Notes: a model not told the origin generated them from the letters alone. Counted from the stretch's first letter, positions 52,462 to 61,975 are shown. The stretch is DNA of 64,000 bases from Capsaspora owczarzaki ATCC 30864 (GCF_000151315.2 NW_011887296.1:1677035-1741034), one strand, 5' to 3'. Program-made: numbers and translations.

Positions 52462-53356
52462 CTAGCTGTCATCGTTGATCAAGGTAGAAGTAACAAGTGC
52501 GCGCTCCATTGCTGCAACGATGGCAGGCGTCATGTGATTGGCACGTCCGACAGCCACACGGGCCTGTCTTAGAATGCGCTGTGCAATACCGGCACGTTGT
52601 TGCTCGTTCTGTTCAACGGCCCAAAAAGCACAAAACAACAAAGAAGAAGAGTAGAACCAATTGAGCCACAGAGACAGACCAGCTCGCTCTCGCTCTTCGA
52701 ATGCCAGTTTGTCTTGTATCACGAATCACTGTACCAGTTGATTGATTTGCAGGAACGGGAGCTCGTAGGTGAGTAGCAGTTGGTCAATCTCGTCGACTTC
52801 GATACTCGCGAGATGGAGCATGTCGACATGCGTTGCGACAATGCAGCTCTTTCCAATCAAGTATTCGATATCGACCTGTTGAATTGCCGACTTGAGCAAA
52901 TCGAGTGATAGTTTGCTTGTCATGTCCAGCATGAATACGACGAAATCAATCTTTGGCCGCGTCGATGCGCTTCCGCTCGTTGGCAATGGCAAGGCAACAA
53001 CTTTCCGTCTGTGCATTCGAACAATGCAGCAATGCTGGTGAGGATGTCATCGTCTCAAGTTATTTTGTCGTGAGAGCATGAATGGGTACATTTGGATGGC
53101 GAGGTTGGCGCGCTCTTGCTCGGCCAGCAGTGCGTGTGCGAGAGTGCTCTTGCCGACGCCGTGTGTGCCTACAAGCTGGGTTGGACGGCAAAGTCAGACT
53201 GGAGGCGGCGGATGACCCCACGGCACAATGCACACACAGCAACAACCAAGCAACAGTTTGACAAGTGGAAGGGGGTTGGGTGCTGCGAGGTACCAGGATG
53301 GTCGCGTGCTGCTGCAAGTTCTGCGTTGGAAGCTTGTCGTACAGCAGCAGTGTCAT
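52462..53356 (-). CDS. CENPM: inner-kinetochore protein CENP-M homologue with P-loop motif
   Basis: Four exons on the minus strand: 53294-53356, 53090-53166, 52735-53008, 52462-52608. Together they give 561 nt, 186 residues, against 180 in human CENP-M. Exon 1 reads MTLLLYDKLPTQNLQQHATI, matching the human start (DKLP..N..ATIL). Exon 2 carries GVGKSTLAHALLAEQERANL, a Walker A core that human CENP-M, a pseudo-GTPase, lacks. Exon 3: LPLPTSGSASTRPKIDFVVF, MLDMTSKLSLDLLKSAIQQV, DIEYLIGKSCIVATH, matching SLPLPSS..RP.IDLIVFVV. Exon 4: RAGIAQRILRQARVAVG. CENP-M is part of the CENP-H/I/K/M group of the constitutive centromere network. The exon 2 acceptor is taken as CTTGTAG|GCACACGG because it is the only one that keeps the frame. 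Divergent from CENP-N. Confidence 0.8.
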
Positions 53357-53810
53357 GATAGTTGGAGGACGGTCGGTCGTCGGGTAGTGGTGGTGCCTTT
53401 GTACGCAAAGCGAAATGATGACTGCAGCGACTCCACCCTCCTTTTTGAACATATTCTGACAGACGCTCGTGTAAAGCGCAGACTGAAAGGGTCTGGCATG
53501 TCGGTGGATCTGCTTGTTTGCGTTATGGCTGACATTCGGCGGCTGAACGGCAAAGATCAAACGTTTGCAGCCGATTTAAGGCGGTTGTATTTGTTTTGTT
53601 TTTTTGAATTTTTGGCGCCAAAACCACTCCACTTCAGTTTTGTTGATTCGGCAGTCGTTTTTTTCTTTCCTTTTTGTTTCGGCTGTTCAGTAATACTCGC
53701 TCGTCGCTGAATCAACCAGCACAATTCTCGACACTTTACAGTCATAGTGGCGGAGAGCGACATTGAGCGACTGAGAGCGACAGAAAAGCACCGAGATTCA
53801 AGCTTCAGTT
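53357..53810. promoter_or_regulatory. shared promoter region of CENP-M and CENP-N homologues
   Basis: 454 bp between divergent start codons. No convincing coding sequence. T-rich stretches on the plus strand near 53590-53680; a CACAATTCTCGACACTTTACAG stretch upstream of CENP-N could hide a 5' UTR intron acceptor. Confidence 0.5.
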
Positions 53811-55695
53811 ATGGCGTCCGACCGGCGGACAGTCCGGATGCACCTCAACCGCCTGCAGCCAACGCAGCTGCTGCGGTTGTTCCCAGTCACGCCTGCGCAG
53901 GTCGACCGCTACGTGGCCGCGCTGGCCGAGTCCAAGGCGGCGGGCAAGTCCAAGTCCCGCGCTGCCGCGTCTGCTGCTTCATCTGCTTCTGCCGCCGCGT
54001 CGTCCCTGTCCTCGTCGTCGTCGTCGTCGATGGGTGCAAGCGCGCACGATGAACGACATGGCAAGCGAGGCGCTTCGGCCACTGCTGCAGGGCGTGGCGC
54101 CCGTGCGGTGGTCAAGACGGCGGGAGTCCCAGCTCATGCTCAGCGACTCGTGCGCGAGCAAATCCTCGACCTCGTCATGAAGACACACATGGTAAGCAAT
54201 AACGATGGACACTATGCAGTTCATTGGATTCCAAAGTTTGGATTCGAGATTGCTGGAGTTTGGCTCACCCGCAATGATTTTTTTTTTGTTCTTGGCTCAA
54301 TATCTCAGGCGAACGGGATGTCAGTTGATGATCTGGCAAATGCAGAGCTGACTTGTAAGTACTTGCTTTGTTGGTATTGGGATGTTGGTTGGAGCAGACA
54401 GAATTGCATTGCGCGATTGCGTTGCATTTCCTGGTTGGATGCTGACAACAAACACAAAACGCATGTTTCGAACACCCGTTCCTCTGTCTGTGGCTTTAGA
54501 CGTACAATCAACACACACGTCGCGAAAGAGTTGGAGATCGTTGCGCTTGGTATACCTCGACAGCGATACTCCCAAAGTGGATGACAACGAATCGAATGCT
54601 CTGAACGCTCTGGCTCCTGCTGCCGAATTGGCGTGGCGCAAGGCAGTGCCCCCGCACGCCCTTCAAGCAGCCATCCACGAACGCATGAATGTGTTTTTTC
54701 CCACGGTAAAGTGAACAAGTGCATGCGAGAGTGTGTCTTGCTGCGCAATTTGGAATTTTCGCTGATTTTTTTTTTTTTTGTTTCGGTGTTGCAATTTTGG
54801 TTGCAATGTTTTTTTGTTTGTGTCCACGTTGCCTGAATAGCATGTTCTCGTCCATCATCTACCCGACGCGGCTTGGATTCGCCTACAAATGCGCGAGGAA
54901 GGCCGGCTGCAACCGTATCCGGACTCGACGGTGATTCTCGTGTATTACCCCCACACCCGAATGATTGCGTCCCAGCCAATGAAGCAATTCTACAAAAACT
55001 ACCTGTTGCAGACGCTCATTGCCGTGCTGGGTTGCGCGAGAATCGATGAGCTCGCATTAACCACGCCGCAGCTCGATTCGCTTGCTGCCATGTCGCTGCA
55101 TAACGACGCCCAGGGTCCCTACAGCGCGCTTGCACTCAACCAGACAGATCAGCACCCACTGGCCCGTCGGCGACGAAAGGTTTCAGCACAAGGTGCGGCA
55201 GTGCTATTAGAGCTGGCGGTGCTTTGTTGATTTTTCTACTTTTTTTTTTTTTTTTTTTGGTTTTGGTTTGATTCTCAAACACACATGCGATTGACAGGGC
55301 GGGAAGAATTTTCTAACATGGACACCCAGGTTATTGTACAAGAGGACGAAGAAGAGACACAGCAGGTCAAGCGCGTTGCATTGGAGCAGTTTGGACCCAA
55401 CGCCCAACCTGTGCTCAAGGAGGTGGCTCTGAGCAGCCAAACGCTCTTCCAGGGCACCTCGTTGGGAGTTCCATTTAGTATTCCTTCAAAGCCATTTCGG
55501 TGCAAGATTGTTCTTCGCGGGCCAAGTGTGATTGAAGGGTTGAAGGAATTGACGCAACGTGGGATGGCGGCAGCGCAGCTCCCTCCATACCTCGCCAATC
55601 TCCACTCGACCGGGATGAACTCAATGTCCATCCTGGAGGACGGTTCTGTTGCTGGTGTGCCCGTGCATGCCTTTCCATCCCGGGGTTCTCGTTAA
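53811..55695 (+). CDS. CENPN: inner-kinetochore protein CENP-N (Chl4) homologue
   Basis: About six exons. CENP-N recognises the CENP-A nucleosome and pairs with CENP-L. The N-terminal part is helical, VRMHLNRLQPTQLLRLFPVT, then a Ser/Ala linker; REQILDLVMKTHM and MSVDDLANAELTYVQSTHTS correspond to the SVVQHLIHLC and AALLDIIYMQF segments of the human protein. The central part is the best match: AAWIRLQMREEGRLQPYPDS, TVILVYYPHTRMIASQPMKQ, LLQTLIAVLGCARIDELALT, TPQLDSLAAMSLHN (human ..AVWIRIAW.., YVVYYSQTPYAF..., LGQALTIASKHHQIV, YLDSLKAIVFKQ). C-terminal: VKRVALEQFGPNAQP, FRCKIVLRGPSVIEGLKEL, MAAAQLPPYLANLHS (human LRCLIKFSSPHLLEALKSLA ... LSPLL). Length about 400 residues (human about 340), longer by the Ser/Ala insert. 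Adjacent to CENP-M, which supports both calls. Confidence 0.82.
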
Positions 55696-56946
55696 CAAGA
55701 GCATGTCAATAAACGCGGGCTAAATGCAGCTCTGCGTGTTTCATTCCGGCTTTTGCTTCCATCGTCGACGGCTTTATCTCTTCGTTCCTGCTGGCATTAC
55801 AACGAGCGGGTGATGAGCGGTTTAGCGTGAAGGCGTTGAGTGTTGATTGCCAGCCAGGTCGGAAGTCGCTCGCCACTCCAAGAGCACACTTGACGCGCAT
55901 CGATCAAGGCAAGAGAAAGACAGAAAGAAGCAGAATAAAGACGCAGCAGGAGGAGGAGGAGGAGCGTTGAAGTGAGCCACAACGAAAAGCAAACCGCACC
56001 GTGAGCGCTGAGGACGGCAATGCTCAATGCTCAAGTGCTGCGACTGCTGCGAACGCGAAACTGCGCTGCTGCAGTGCCATTGCGAGGAATGAAGTGAATA
56101 AAAGAAAAGAAAAGAAGAATGAAGAGTAGATCTAAATCGAAGGAACGAAGAACAACTGCAAAACCATCACTCAAAGGGTCATTGAGCAAAAGAGCAGACT
56201 TGAAGGATTTCAACAATGCTCAGCAGTTGCACCCACGCAAGGGAGACGAGTGGAAAGAGTCCTTGCTTGCACACTTCAGAGCAGGGCCCTTGTTGTTGAA
56301 TCAGGCCCTTGTGCACGACTCTGACGACATGGCATCGTGGAGCTCGAGGGCAAAAGATGGGTGTCTTTTGTCTTTTGGCGGACGAATGGCTGGATTGGAT
56401 GCAATTGATCGATTTCCCTCCTCAGCACCAACGTTCATCGCCATCGATTTGATGGGCACAGCAAGGTCCAATCGGTGCTACAGGAGCGGTTTTTGACGGA
56501 ATTTCATGCCGCCCTCCTCAACAGAGTGCTCAAATGGAGGAGCTGTCAAAATAATAAAATAAAAATACAGACCACAATGTTATTGGTTGAAATGACAAAG
56601 CCGCTTCAAACGACGCCGCCGTCGCTCAGCCCCATGCCGCAGACCAGCACACACGATTGTCATGTGCGTACGTGTATGCGTGTTTGAGAGTGCATGGTGC
56701 GATCGCACTGTGGATGGGTGCGACTTATGAGGATCGTCGTCACAATAAGACGCCAGTTTCCGAGGCCATCACATCGCCATGCTGATTGGGCAACGGGATG
56801 CCGCTGCACCCGAGTCCTGAGGAGCAGCGGTGGTTGACACCCAATTCTATGACGACCCCAAAAATCACCACAAAAAAGAAGACACTTTTGTCTCGCACTC
56901 CAGCCTCACCTTGGAATATGATCACAAGTAGCACAGCATCCACTTG
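55696..56946. other. region without a clear gene; scattered coding-like fragments
   Basis: Short open stretches at 56119-56496 (+) and 56475-56687 (+) contain protein-like text in changing frames (for example ADEWLDWMQLIDFPPQHQRS and VLQERFLTEFHAALLNRVLK) without clean splice sites, so they could be a decayed gene. A minus-strand frame at 56740-57012 is also open. No family recognised. Confidence 0.3.
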
Positions 56947-57484
56947 ATGTCCAAGATTGTCATTGACGCGCTTCAGCGGGCGGCGGCTGTCGAGCTGGAT
57001 CAAGTCAAACAAGCACTACGCTGCAAAGAACAAGAACATTGCGAAAAAAACTTGAGATTCGCACTCGTCACATCGCACAGGCTTCTTTCCGTCCAAGTGG
57101 TGCTGAGCTCGGTACGCATACTGTTCGATTGGAGAACGCAACAGATGAAATACTCACTGTGAGCTGATGTGTCGCAGGCGTGTGAAACTGATGATCGAGA
57201 CGGAGTCAATCGCAATGTTCGGCCAGCAAGACAACGTGTCTCGTTGAAGCAAACGTGTAAGTCCCCGCCGTCAGCTGTCATGCATGATGACACAGAACAG
57301 TGACTAACTTGTGATTCCTACTTGAACAGATGCGGAAAGGAGCAAAGCGGAGCTCGGGGCTTCAAGATGCTTGGCCAGTGTGCTACCAGTCACGCCCTCC
57401 AAAGGCAAGTACAAAGCACCAGCAAGGTGCAGGCGGGGGCGATCTGAGATTTTTGTAAATTTGTGCAAATATGGAAACCAATAA
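56947..57484 (+). CDS. possible small spliced gene, unknown function
   Basis: Three exons fit splice consensus and phase: 56947 to about 57097 (MSKIVIDALQRAAAVELDQV, then KQALRCKEQEHCEKNLR, coiled-coil-like), about 57178-57256 (ACETDDRDGVNRNVRPARQR), and about 57332-57484 (YAERSKAELGASRCLASVLP ending before the AT-rich block). The exon 2 to 3 junction uses GTAAGTCC and TTGAACAG. No family recognised; composition is basic and helical. In-frame stops lie immediately upstream of the first Met, so an upstream exon may be missing. It may equally be a pseudogene fragment. Confidence 0.3.
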
Positions 57485-58158
57485 TAAAATAAATTTTATT
57501 AAAAATTAAAAAAAATCATTTTTAATAATATAAAAGGAGACCAAGAAAGCAAATTCTGACCAATCAGACGTCGAGCTATCGCCATATTCTCGCTCTGCTG
57601 AGGCACCGAATTTTGAACCGAATTTTCACCGATAGAACTGGAAAAAACTGTTTGACCAAAATTCGGCGTATTTTCTTCCGAAATTCGGAAAAAAACATTT
57701 CCACTGTGTTCGTTGACCCTGGTTGCTGATTTGTTTCTGATTGTTTTGCTACTTTGTATGCTTTCTGGCTTTTTGTTGGCTTTGATTTTGTCAATTTTGT
57801 TCCATTTCGCCCCACTCTTCGTCCGTGCGCGACTTTTGCTGCTGCACGAGTTGCGGGTTATTTGTTTTTATTCTTCTTCGACATGACATTTCGACTTTTT
57901 TCTTTCTGTTCCAGTTTCTGCTGTCATCGCTTGCTCTCTACCCGAACACTTTGGTTCGGCGCTTTTCGTTTGATTTTTGTTTGTTCCGTTGGTTGTCTAA
58001 GCGCAGCTAGAACGACTGGTTTCCCCCAGGAACGCTTAACTTCCCTTGTTCGTTTGCTTCTACGCTGTTTTCCTGTTTGCGCATTCTCCATGCATTTTGC
58101 GTTCCTTGTCACGTGAGTGTCATAATGCTCCCATAGTTCCTTAACGTTTTCACTTTAT
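57485..58158. other. AT-rich, apparently non-coding block
   Basis: 57478-57540 is almost pure A/T. A perfect palindrome TTCCGAAATTCGGAA lies at 57676-57690 within a GAATTTT/AAATTCGG-rich stretch. Frames at 57754-58116 are T-rich and hydrophobic by composition; I do not consider them genes. Confidence 0.4.
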
Positions 58159-58720
58159 TCAAACATTTGCTTCCTCATCGGCCGCTCGCGACTTTACATC
58201 GATCCAATCTTCTCTGTCTGCAACTCCGAGCAGAAGCTTTTGTAGCTCCTGCTCTTTTGCAGCGCGTAGTTGTCTTTCGTCAGCGAGCTCCAGCTTTGCG
58301 GCTGCATGCTCCAGCTTTGCGGCTGCGTGCTCCAGCTTTGCGGCTGCGATCTCCTGCTCCTTTGCACCGAGCTCCTGCTCCTTCCTCGCGAGCTCCTGAT
58401 GCTTCACCGCGAGCTCTTGATCTTTGGCAGCCAGCTCCGAGCGCAATTGCTGAATTTCAGTTGTAAGAGTGACGGGACTCTGAGGCACAATGCTTGCGGC
58501 TGCTGTAGCGGCATTCAGCGCCGACGTGGCGGGCGACGGCTCTTTCTTGGGTTGGACTCTGTTCAACAATAGTTTCAGCCAATGCATCTAACCGTTGTGT
58601 TGTGCATTTTTCTTCTTGCGAATACTCAGAGTCTTACCTCATGTGCTTACAGGTAGTGCCTTTATTGCCCGTTTGTGTCAGTGCATCGACTGCACCTCGG
58701 GACAAGAAGTTCCCGTCCAG
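58159..58720 (-). pseudogene. 3' remnant of a third LRR/coiled-coil gene, broken at the element boundary
   Basis: Two exons remain on the minus strand. 58638-58720 reads LDGNFLSRGAVDALTQTGNK and ends at GTAAGACTC, matching the last degenerate LRR exon of the LRR-kinase gene (KNFLTNTGITALNETGN, same donor). 58159-58558 begins in phase 2 after TTGAACAG and reads VQPKKEPSPATSALNAATAA, EIQQLRSELAAKDQELAVKH, then AAAKLEHAAAKLEHAAAKLE, homologous to the coiled-coil exon of that gene (EVQQLRSKLAAKDQELAANK). It ends in a stop codon with no kinase. Upstream, the acceptor of the LRR exon is not AG (sequence CTTGTCAC) and no further LRR exon is found before foreign AT-rich DNA begins, so the 5' part appears lost or displaced. 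Confidence 0.75.
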
Positions 58721-58771
58721 GTGACAAGAGTAGTAGATAGAGAGGATGAAATCGCTGGCGCGATTTGACGT

Positions 58772-58786
58772 CCGCGCTTCGCGCGG
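58772..58786. repeat. GC-rich inverted repeat near the element boundary
   Basis: CCGCGC-TTC-GCGCGG, a perfect 6-bp-arm hairpin in the 140 bp between the broken LRR gene and the AT-rich element. Confidence 0.7.
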
Positions 58787-58859
58787 GTGAGAGTGACCGA
58801 GGGTAACCTCGATTTTAGATCCCAATCAATATAGACTATATTATATTATTATTTTTTTT

Positions 58860-59395
58860 TAGGTGAAGAAGTGAGAGAGTGATAAAGAATAATTGCTTTC
58901 GTATGGAAGAAAAAAAAGGCCTTAGCGAAAAAAAGAAGATTTTTGGAGGACCACCCACTTTTTCACCTCTTTTTGTTTGAGGTACTGTATGGTTCAGACC
59001 AGTCTCGTTCCTTCCACCAGAGAAGGAAGGGATGGCGATGGTCCTTTATTTTTTTTTTTGTGGAGGGGGAGGGGGTGCGGGGGGAAGATGGCGATGCGAA
59101 TCAGATGATGGAGAATAAGGGTTTGTCTCTGGAATTTGCTCAAAGACTTTGGAGGAAAAATGCATTTTTATTTAAAAAATAAAAATGCCGAAGCTCGGCT
59201 CGGCTCGGCCGGCCAGAAATGTCCTCGGACATTGAAAACCGAAAAACAAAAAACCGCGGATCTCATTAATGCAATCCGAATGAATGTCGTCGCTGAGGTT
59301 CGAACCCTTGACCTTTGTCCCGTTATATTCGAAATTTACAAGAGTTCTAACAAGACTTGTAAATGTTTTTGAAAATTTGTATTATTTTTGGACAA
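58860..59395. other. element left end, no gene seen; candidate terminal inverted repeat
   Basis: Non-coding by inspection: A-rich start, a GT/G-rich run (59040-59080), a GCTCGGCTCGGCTCGGCC run near 59197-59214. Long terminal inverted repeats are expected at Polinton ends, but the other end is outside the window. Confidence 0.35.
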
Positions 59396-59746
59396 TCAAC
59401 GCCAGCGTTGAAAAGCAAAGCGTTCTTGGATCCTTGAGGGTAGCGATGAAATTTCATCAGGAACATCGCAAACAAAAGTTTTGGATAACACATTCACAAA
59501 ACGATCATTCGCAGAGTTCGCTCGCGCACAAACATCCGGATCATCACTGCAATTATCAATGTGTGGTGCAACAAATACAAGATAGATTTGGTCCCGAAAT
59601 TTGTTAGCGACTTCTTCAGTCACAGGATTCCAACGCGACCCATCGAAAATAAACGATTGACGGGGATTCTTTACGGTTTGCACCCTCGCCGGAACGAATA
59701 ACTCCAGGTCATCGAACAGCTTGGACAATTGTTTCTTTGCCAGCAT
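59396..59746 (-). CDS. element gene, unknown protein of about 116 aa
   Basis: Starts MLAKKQLSKLFDDLELFVPA; the ATG at 59746 is chosen because upstream in-frame residues look like promoter. Contains FDGSRWNPVTEEVANKFRDQ and IYLVFVAPHIDNCSDD. No signal peptide or membrane segment; family not recognised. Its stop codon overlaps a small hairpin (59397-59410). Confidence 0.65.
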   Translation of the reverse strand: MLAKKQLSKLFDDLELFVPARVQTVKNPRQSFIFDGSRWNPVTEEVANKFRDQIYLVFVAPHIDNCSDDPDVCARANSANDRFVNVLSKTFVCDVPDEISSLPSRIQERFAFQRWR

Positions 59747-59785
59747 TTTTGAAATGAATAAAAAATATTGTACAATTGTCAATTT

Positions 59786-59812
59786 CATATGTCTGTGTGA
59801 AACAGAAATATG
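59786..59812. terminator. hairpin following the 59817-60215 gene
   Basis: CATATGTCTG-TGTGAAA-CAGAAATATG; 10-bp arms with one mismatch, lying 5 nt beyond the minus-strand stop codon at 59817. Confidence 0.55.
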
Positions 59813-59816
59813 ATAT

Positions 59817-60215
59817 TTATTCGATCGGATATCCAGCGGACTTTACAGCATTTACGAATGCAAACGACAACAGATCGTTGAAAATGCTAAACACGAACGC
59901 ATTCAGATTTCCTTCGGGGAGGTCGAGTTGATCAATTTTACGTTTGATATCGTTCAACGTCCGATCGAGGAGGTATTTGAGCAGGTCATCTGTCTCTTCT
60001 TCCGTTGTCTCCGATTCAATGTCGTCTTTATTCCTCGTGTAGTGTTTCTTCTCGACCGCATCGTATCGATAATATGTACGAACGAGTGACCGAAATGATA
60101 GAATGGAACGAATGACTTCCATATTGAGAGCCTTCATTTTGCATCCGAGACATTGGGAACAGTCAGCGGGTTGTTGAGTTTGAGGAACACGATTTCGGGT
60201 ACGACGAATGGCCAT
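59817..60215 (-). CDS. element gene, unknown protein of 132 aa with CxxCxxC
   Basis: MAIRRTRNRVPQTQQPADCS leads into CSQCLGCKM (three closely spaced cysteines, possible metal site), then helical text IRSILSFRSLVRTYYRYDAV, an acidic stretch ESETTEEETDDLLKYLLDRT and a hydrophobic end FSIFNDLLSFAFVNAVKSAG. Not recognised. Divergent from the integrase, sharing a 135-bp intergenic region with a TTGATATCAA motif. Confidence 0.7.
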   Translation of the reverse strand: MAIRRTRNRVPQTQQPADCSQCLGCKMKALNMEVIRSILSFRSLVRTYYRYDAVEKKHYTRNKDDIESETTEEETDDLLKYLLDRTLNDIKRKIDQLDLPEGNLNAFVFSIFNDLLSFAFVNAVKSAGYPIE

Positions 60216-60246
60216 GATTTTTGAAAATAGTTGAAAACAATTTAAA

Positions 60247-60256
60247 TTGATATCAA
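60247..60256. promoter_or_regulatory. TTGATATCAA palindrome, integrase upstream region
   Basis: Ten-base palindrome in the divergent region, 95 bp before the integrase ATG and 32 bp before the minus-strand gene start. The same motif recurs at 61389 and 61972. Confidence 0.5.
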
Positions 60257-60350
60257 TTTTCGATTCGCCAAAATTGATTTTTTATTCGCGCGCGTAAAAC
60301 ACCGGAGCCTGGAAACAAAGTTCGTTATAAAAGTTTCCACCCACACAAAA

Positions 60351-61385
60351 ATGTCATACACTGATCCAAAGTTCGGATTTATCGGACAAACCGCCTTCAA
60401 TCGAAAGCTAAAAGAGAATGGACTTCCGCCACAAGATTTAACGACGGAAGATTCATACACTTATTTGAAACCGAATTCCTTCAAGTTTCCACGCCGGCCG
60501 ACGATCACTCGCGGACTGGATTACTTGTGGCAAGCCGATCTCGCGGACATGAATTTTCAAATCAAACATAATAAAGGGTATCGCTACATCCTCGTGATTA
60601 TCGATACCTTTTCCAAATTTTTGTGGACTATCCCATTGAAAACGAAAGGCGCCGAAGAAGTCTCGCGAGCATTTGCCTCGGTCCTCACCGACAATCGTCA
60701 CCCCTCCCTCCTCCAAACGGATCAAGGGACAGAGTTTTTCAATGAGCCGATGGGCAAATTAATGGAAAAGCACAACATCACCCATTATCACTCGAATAGT
60801 GATACGAAGGCATCGATGGCGGAACGCGTTATTCTCACGATGAAAATGCGATGGGTCCGATACAGCCGACACAATAACACGTTCGATTGGGTCTCAGTGT
60901 TGCCGGATTTAACGGAAAATTACAACACGACTCGACATTCCACCATCAAAATGACCCCGACACAAGCGCGCAATCCGGAAAACGAATCAAAAATCCAGGA
61001 CACACTCCAAGCCCAATGGAATAAAATCCCACAACAACGCGCTAAATTTAAGGTCGGTGATTATGTCAAGATGAGTATTAAACGCGATCCGTTTGCGAAT
61101 ACGTCGAAAATCGTGAAATGGACGGAAGAAACCTTTATTGTGGTCGGAATCAATCCAACCACTCCCGTCACGTACAAAATCCAAGATCTGGCGGGAGAAG
61201 ATATCGATTCCCCAATTTACAATCAGGAATTACAGAAAGTGTCGAAACCATCGGATACAGCGGTAATTGAGGAAATTCTCCAAACCAAAACCGTTCGCGG
61301 TAAAAAGAAGCACCTGGTCAAATGGCGTGGGCGTCCGGCTAAGTTTAACTCGTGGGTGGATGATGCGGATATCCAACATTTGTAA
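60351..61385 (+). CDS. Maverick/Polinton-type integrase with C-terminal chromodomain
   Basis: 344 residues, no introns. Retroviral-like integrase core (rve): GLDYLWQADLADMNFQI (D63), YRYILVIIDTFSKFLWTIPL, SLLQTDQGTEFFNEPM (D124), SNSDTKASMAERVIL (E158); the DD-E triad has 33 residues between D124 and E158. The WxxD/DxFSKF/TDxGxEF pattern is that of Polinton and Ty3-like integrases. Residues about 227-290 form the basic C-terminal domain (KFKVGDYVKMSIKRDPFAN). Residues about 300-344 are a chromodomain: EEILQTKTVRGKKKHLVKWR and FNSWVDDADIQHL. There is no reverse transcriptase next to it, which argues against an LTR retroelement. It would insert the element DNA, and the chromodomain may steer it to methylated histone tails (family knowledge). 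The N-terminal zinc-binding HHCC motif is not evident. Confidence 0.9.
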   Translation: MSYTDPKFGFIGQTAFNRKLKENGLPPQDLTTEDSYTYLKPNSFKFPRRPTITRGLDYLWQADLADMNFQIKHNKGYRYILVIIDTFSKFLWTIPLKTKGAEEVSRAFASVLTDNRHPSLLQTDQGTEFFNEPMGKLMEKHNITHYHSNSDTKASMAERVILTMKMRWVRYSRHNNTFDWVSVLPDLTENYNTTRHSTIKMTPTQARNPENESKIQDTLQAQWNKIPQQRAKFKVGDYVKMSIKRDPFANTSKIVKWTEETFIVVGINPTTPVTYKIQDLAGEDIDSPIYNQELQKVSKPSDTAVIEEILQTKTVRGKKKHLVKWRGRPAKFNSWVDDADIQHL

Positions 61386-61388
61386 AGA

Positions 61389-61398
61389 TTGATATCAA
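61389..61398. promoter_or_regulatory. TTGATATCAA motif before the 61439 gene
   Basis: Starts 4 nt after the integrase stop and 50 nt before the next ATG; followed by AAATTG, a hairpin and an A/T-rich leader identical to that of the 62021 gene. Confidence 0.55.
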
Positions 61399-61403
61399 AA
61401 TTG

Positions 61404-61432
61404 AAATTGGTTTAAATACACTAAACCAATTT
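61404..61432. terminator. perfect hairpin after the integrase gene
   Basis: AAATTGGTTTA-AATACAC-TAAACCAATTT, 11-bp perfect arms, 19 nt after the integrase stop and 6 nt before the next ATG. It may end the upstream transcript, act in the downstream promoter, or both. Confidence 0.6.
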
Positions 61433-61438
61433 ATAAAA

Positions 61439-61975
61439 ATGGAGTTCAGCATCAACGATCTCAAACCGTCCAAGGAATATATGGAAGAACAATTCGCCTC
61501 AGCGATACTAATCCCACGTGACGATCCGGGTTTCGATCTTGTGTTCAAGTCTCCGTTCCACTACGTGTTTCAGAACATTGGTAGCGTTGATTATCATTGG
61601 GGTACATATCTCCACATCGAACCAATCGTGATTAATCCCTATTCCCAACCTGTATTCTTTGAATCCTTGAAAAAATGTCTGATGACTAAAGGAGAGGACA
61701 TTAACGAATACAGGGGGTACGATATAATTGAAGCGGATGTTGGGGGACCGAAAAGGGATTATCATCGACACGAAGACCCCGATGCTGAGTTTTTGAGAGG
61801 TATGGGACGTGTGAGGATCAATTGCATTAGAATTCGGTTTGCAACCAAAGCGATCCACATTTGTGGTTATGTCGAAACCTTTATTGAATATCCACTTCAG
61901 CTATTAGCACATCAAACTTACTATGATTGGTTGGAGGAGGCTCATAAAAAGTGGCGTAAAAATCAGAAACATTGA
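61439..61975 (+). CDS. element gene, unknown protein, paralogue 1 (MEFSINDL family)
   Basis: 178 residues. Starts MEFSINDLKPSKEYMEEQFA, shared with the next gene (MEFSINDLIPSKEYIEEKFA). Further shared elements: FKSPFHYVFQNIGS/FKTPFRYVFHNLDS and ATKAIHICGYVETFIEYP/ATKEVRIVGNLETFIETP. No motif recognised; mixed alpha/beta look, no membrane segment. The stop TGA overlaps the TTGATATCAA motif of the next gene. Confidence 0.75.
   Translation: MEFSINDLKPSKEYMEEQFASAILIPRDDPGFDLVFKSPFHYVFQNIGSVDYHWGTYLHIEPIVINPYSQPVFFESLKKCLMTKGEDINEYRGYDIIEADVGGPKRDYHRHEDPDAEFLRGMGRVRINCIRIRFATKAIHICGYVETFIEYPLQLLAHQTYYDWLEEAHKKWRKNQKH

Noticed and set aside
59280-59320. GGTTCGAACCC resembling a tRNA B box
   Set aside because: No A box, no cloverleaf and no acceptor stem could be built around it on either strand.
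60351-61385. LTR retrotransposon (chromovirus) origin of the integrase
   Set aside because: Chromodomain integrases also occur in chromoviruses, but no reverse transcriptase, RNase H, gag or LTR is present beside it, and neighbours are short viral-style genes on both strands.
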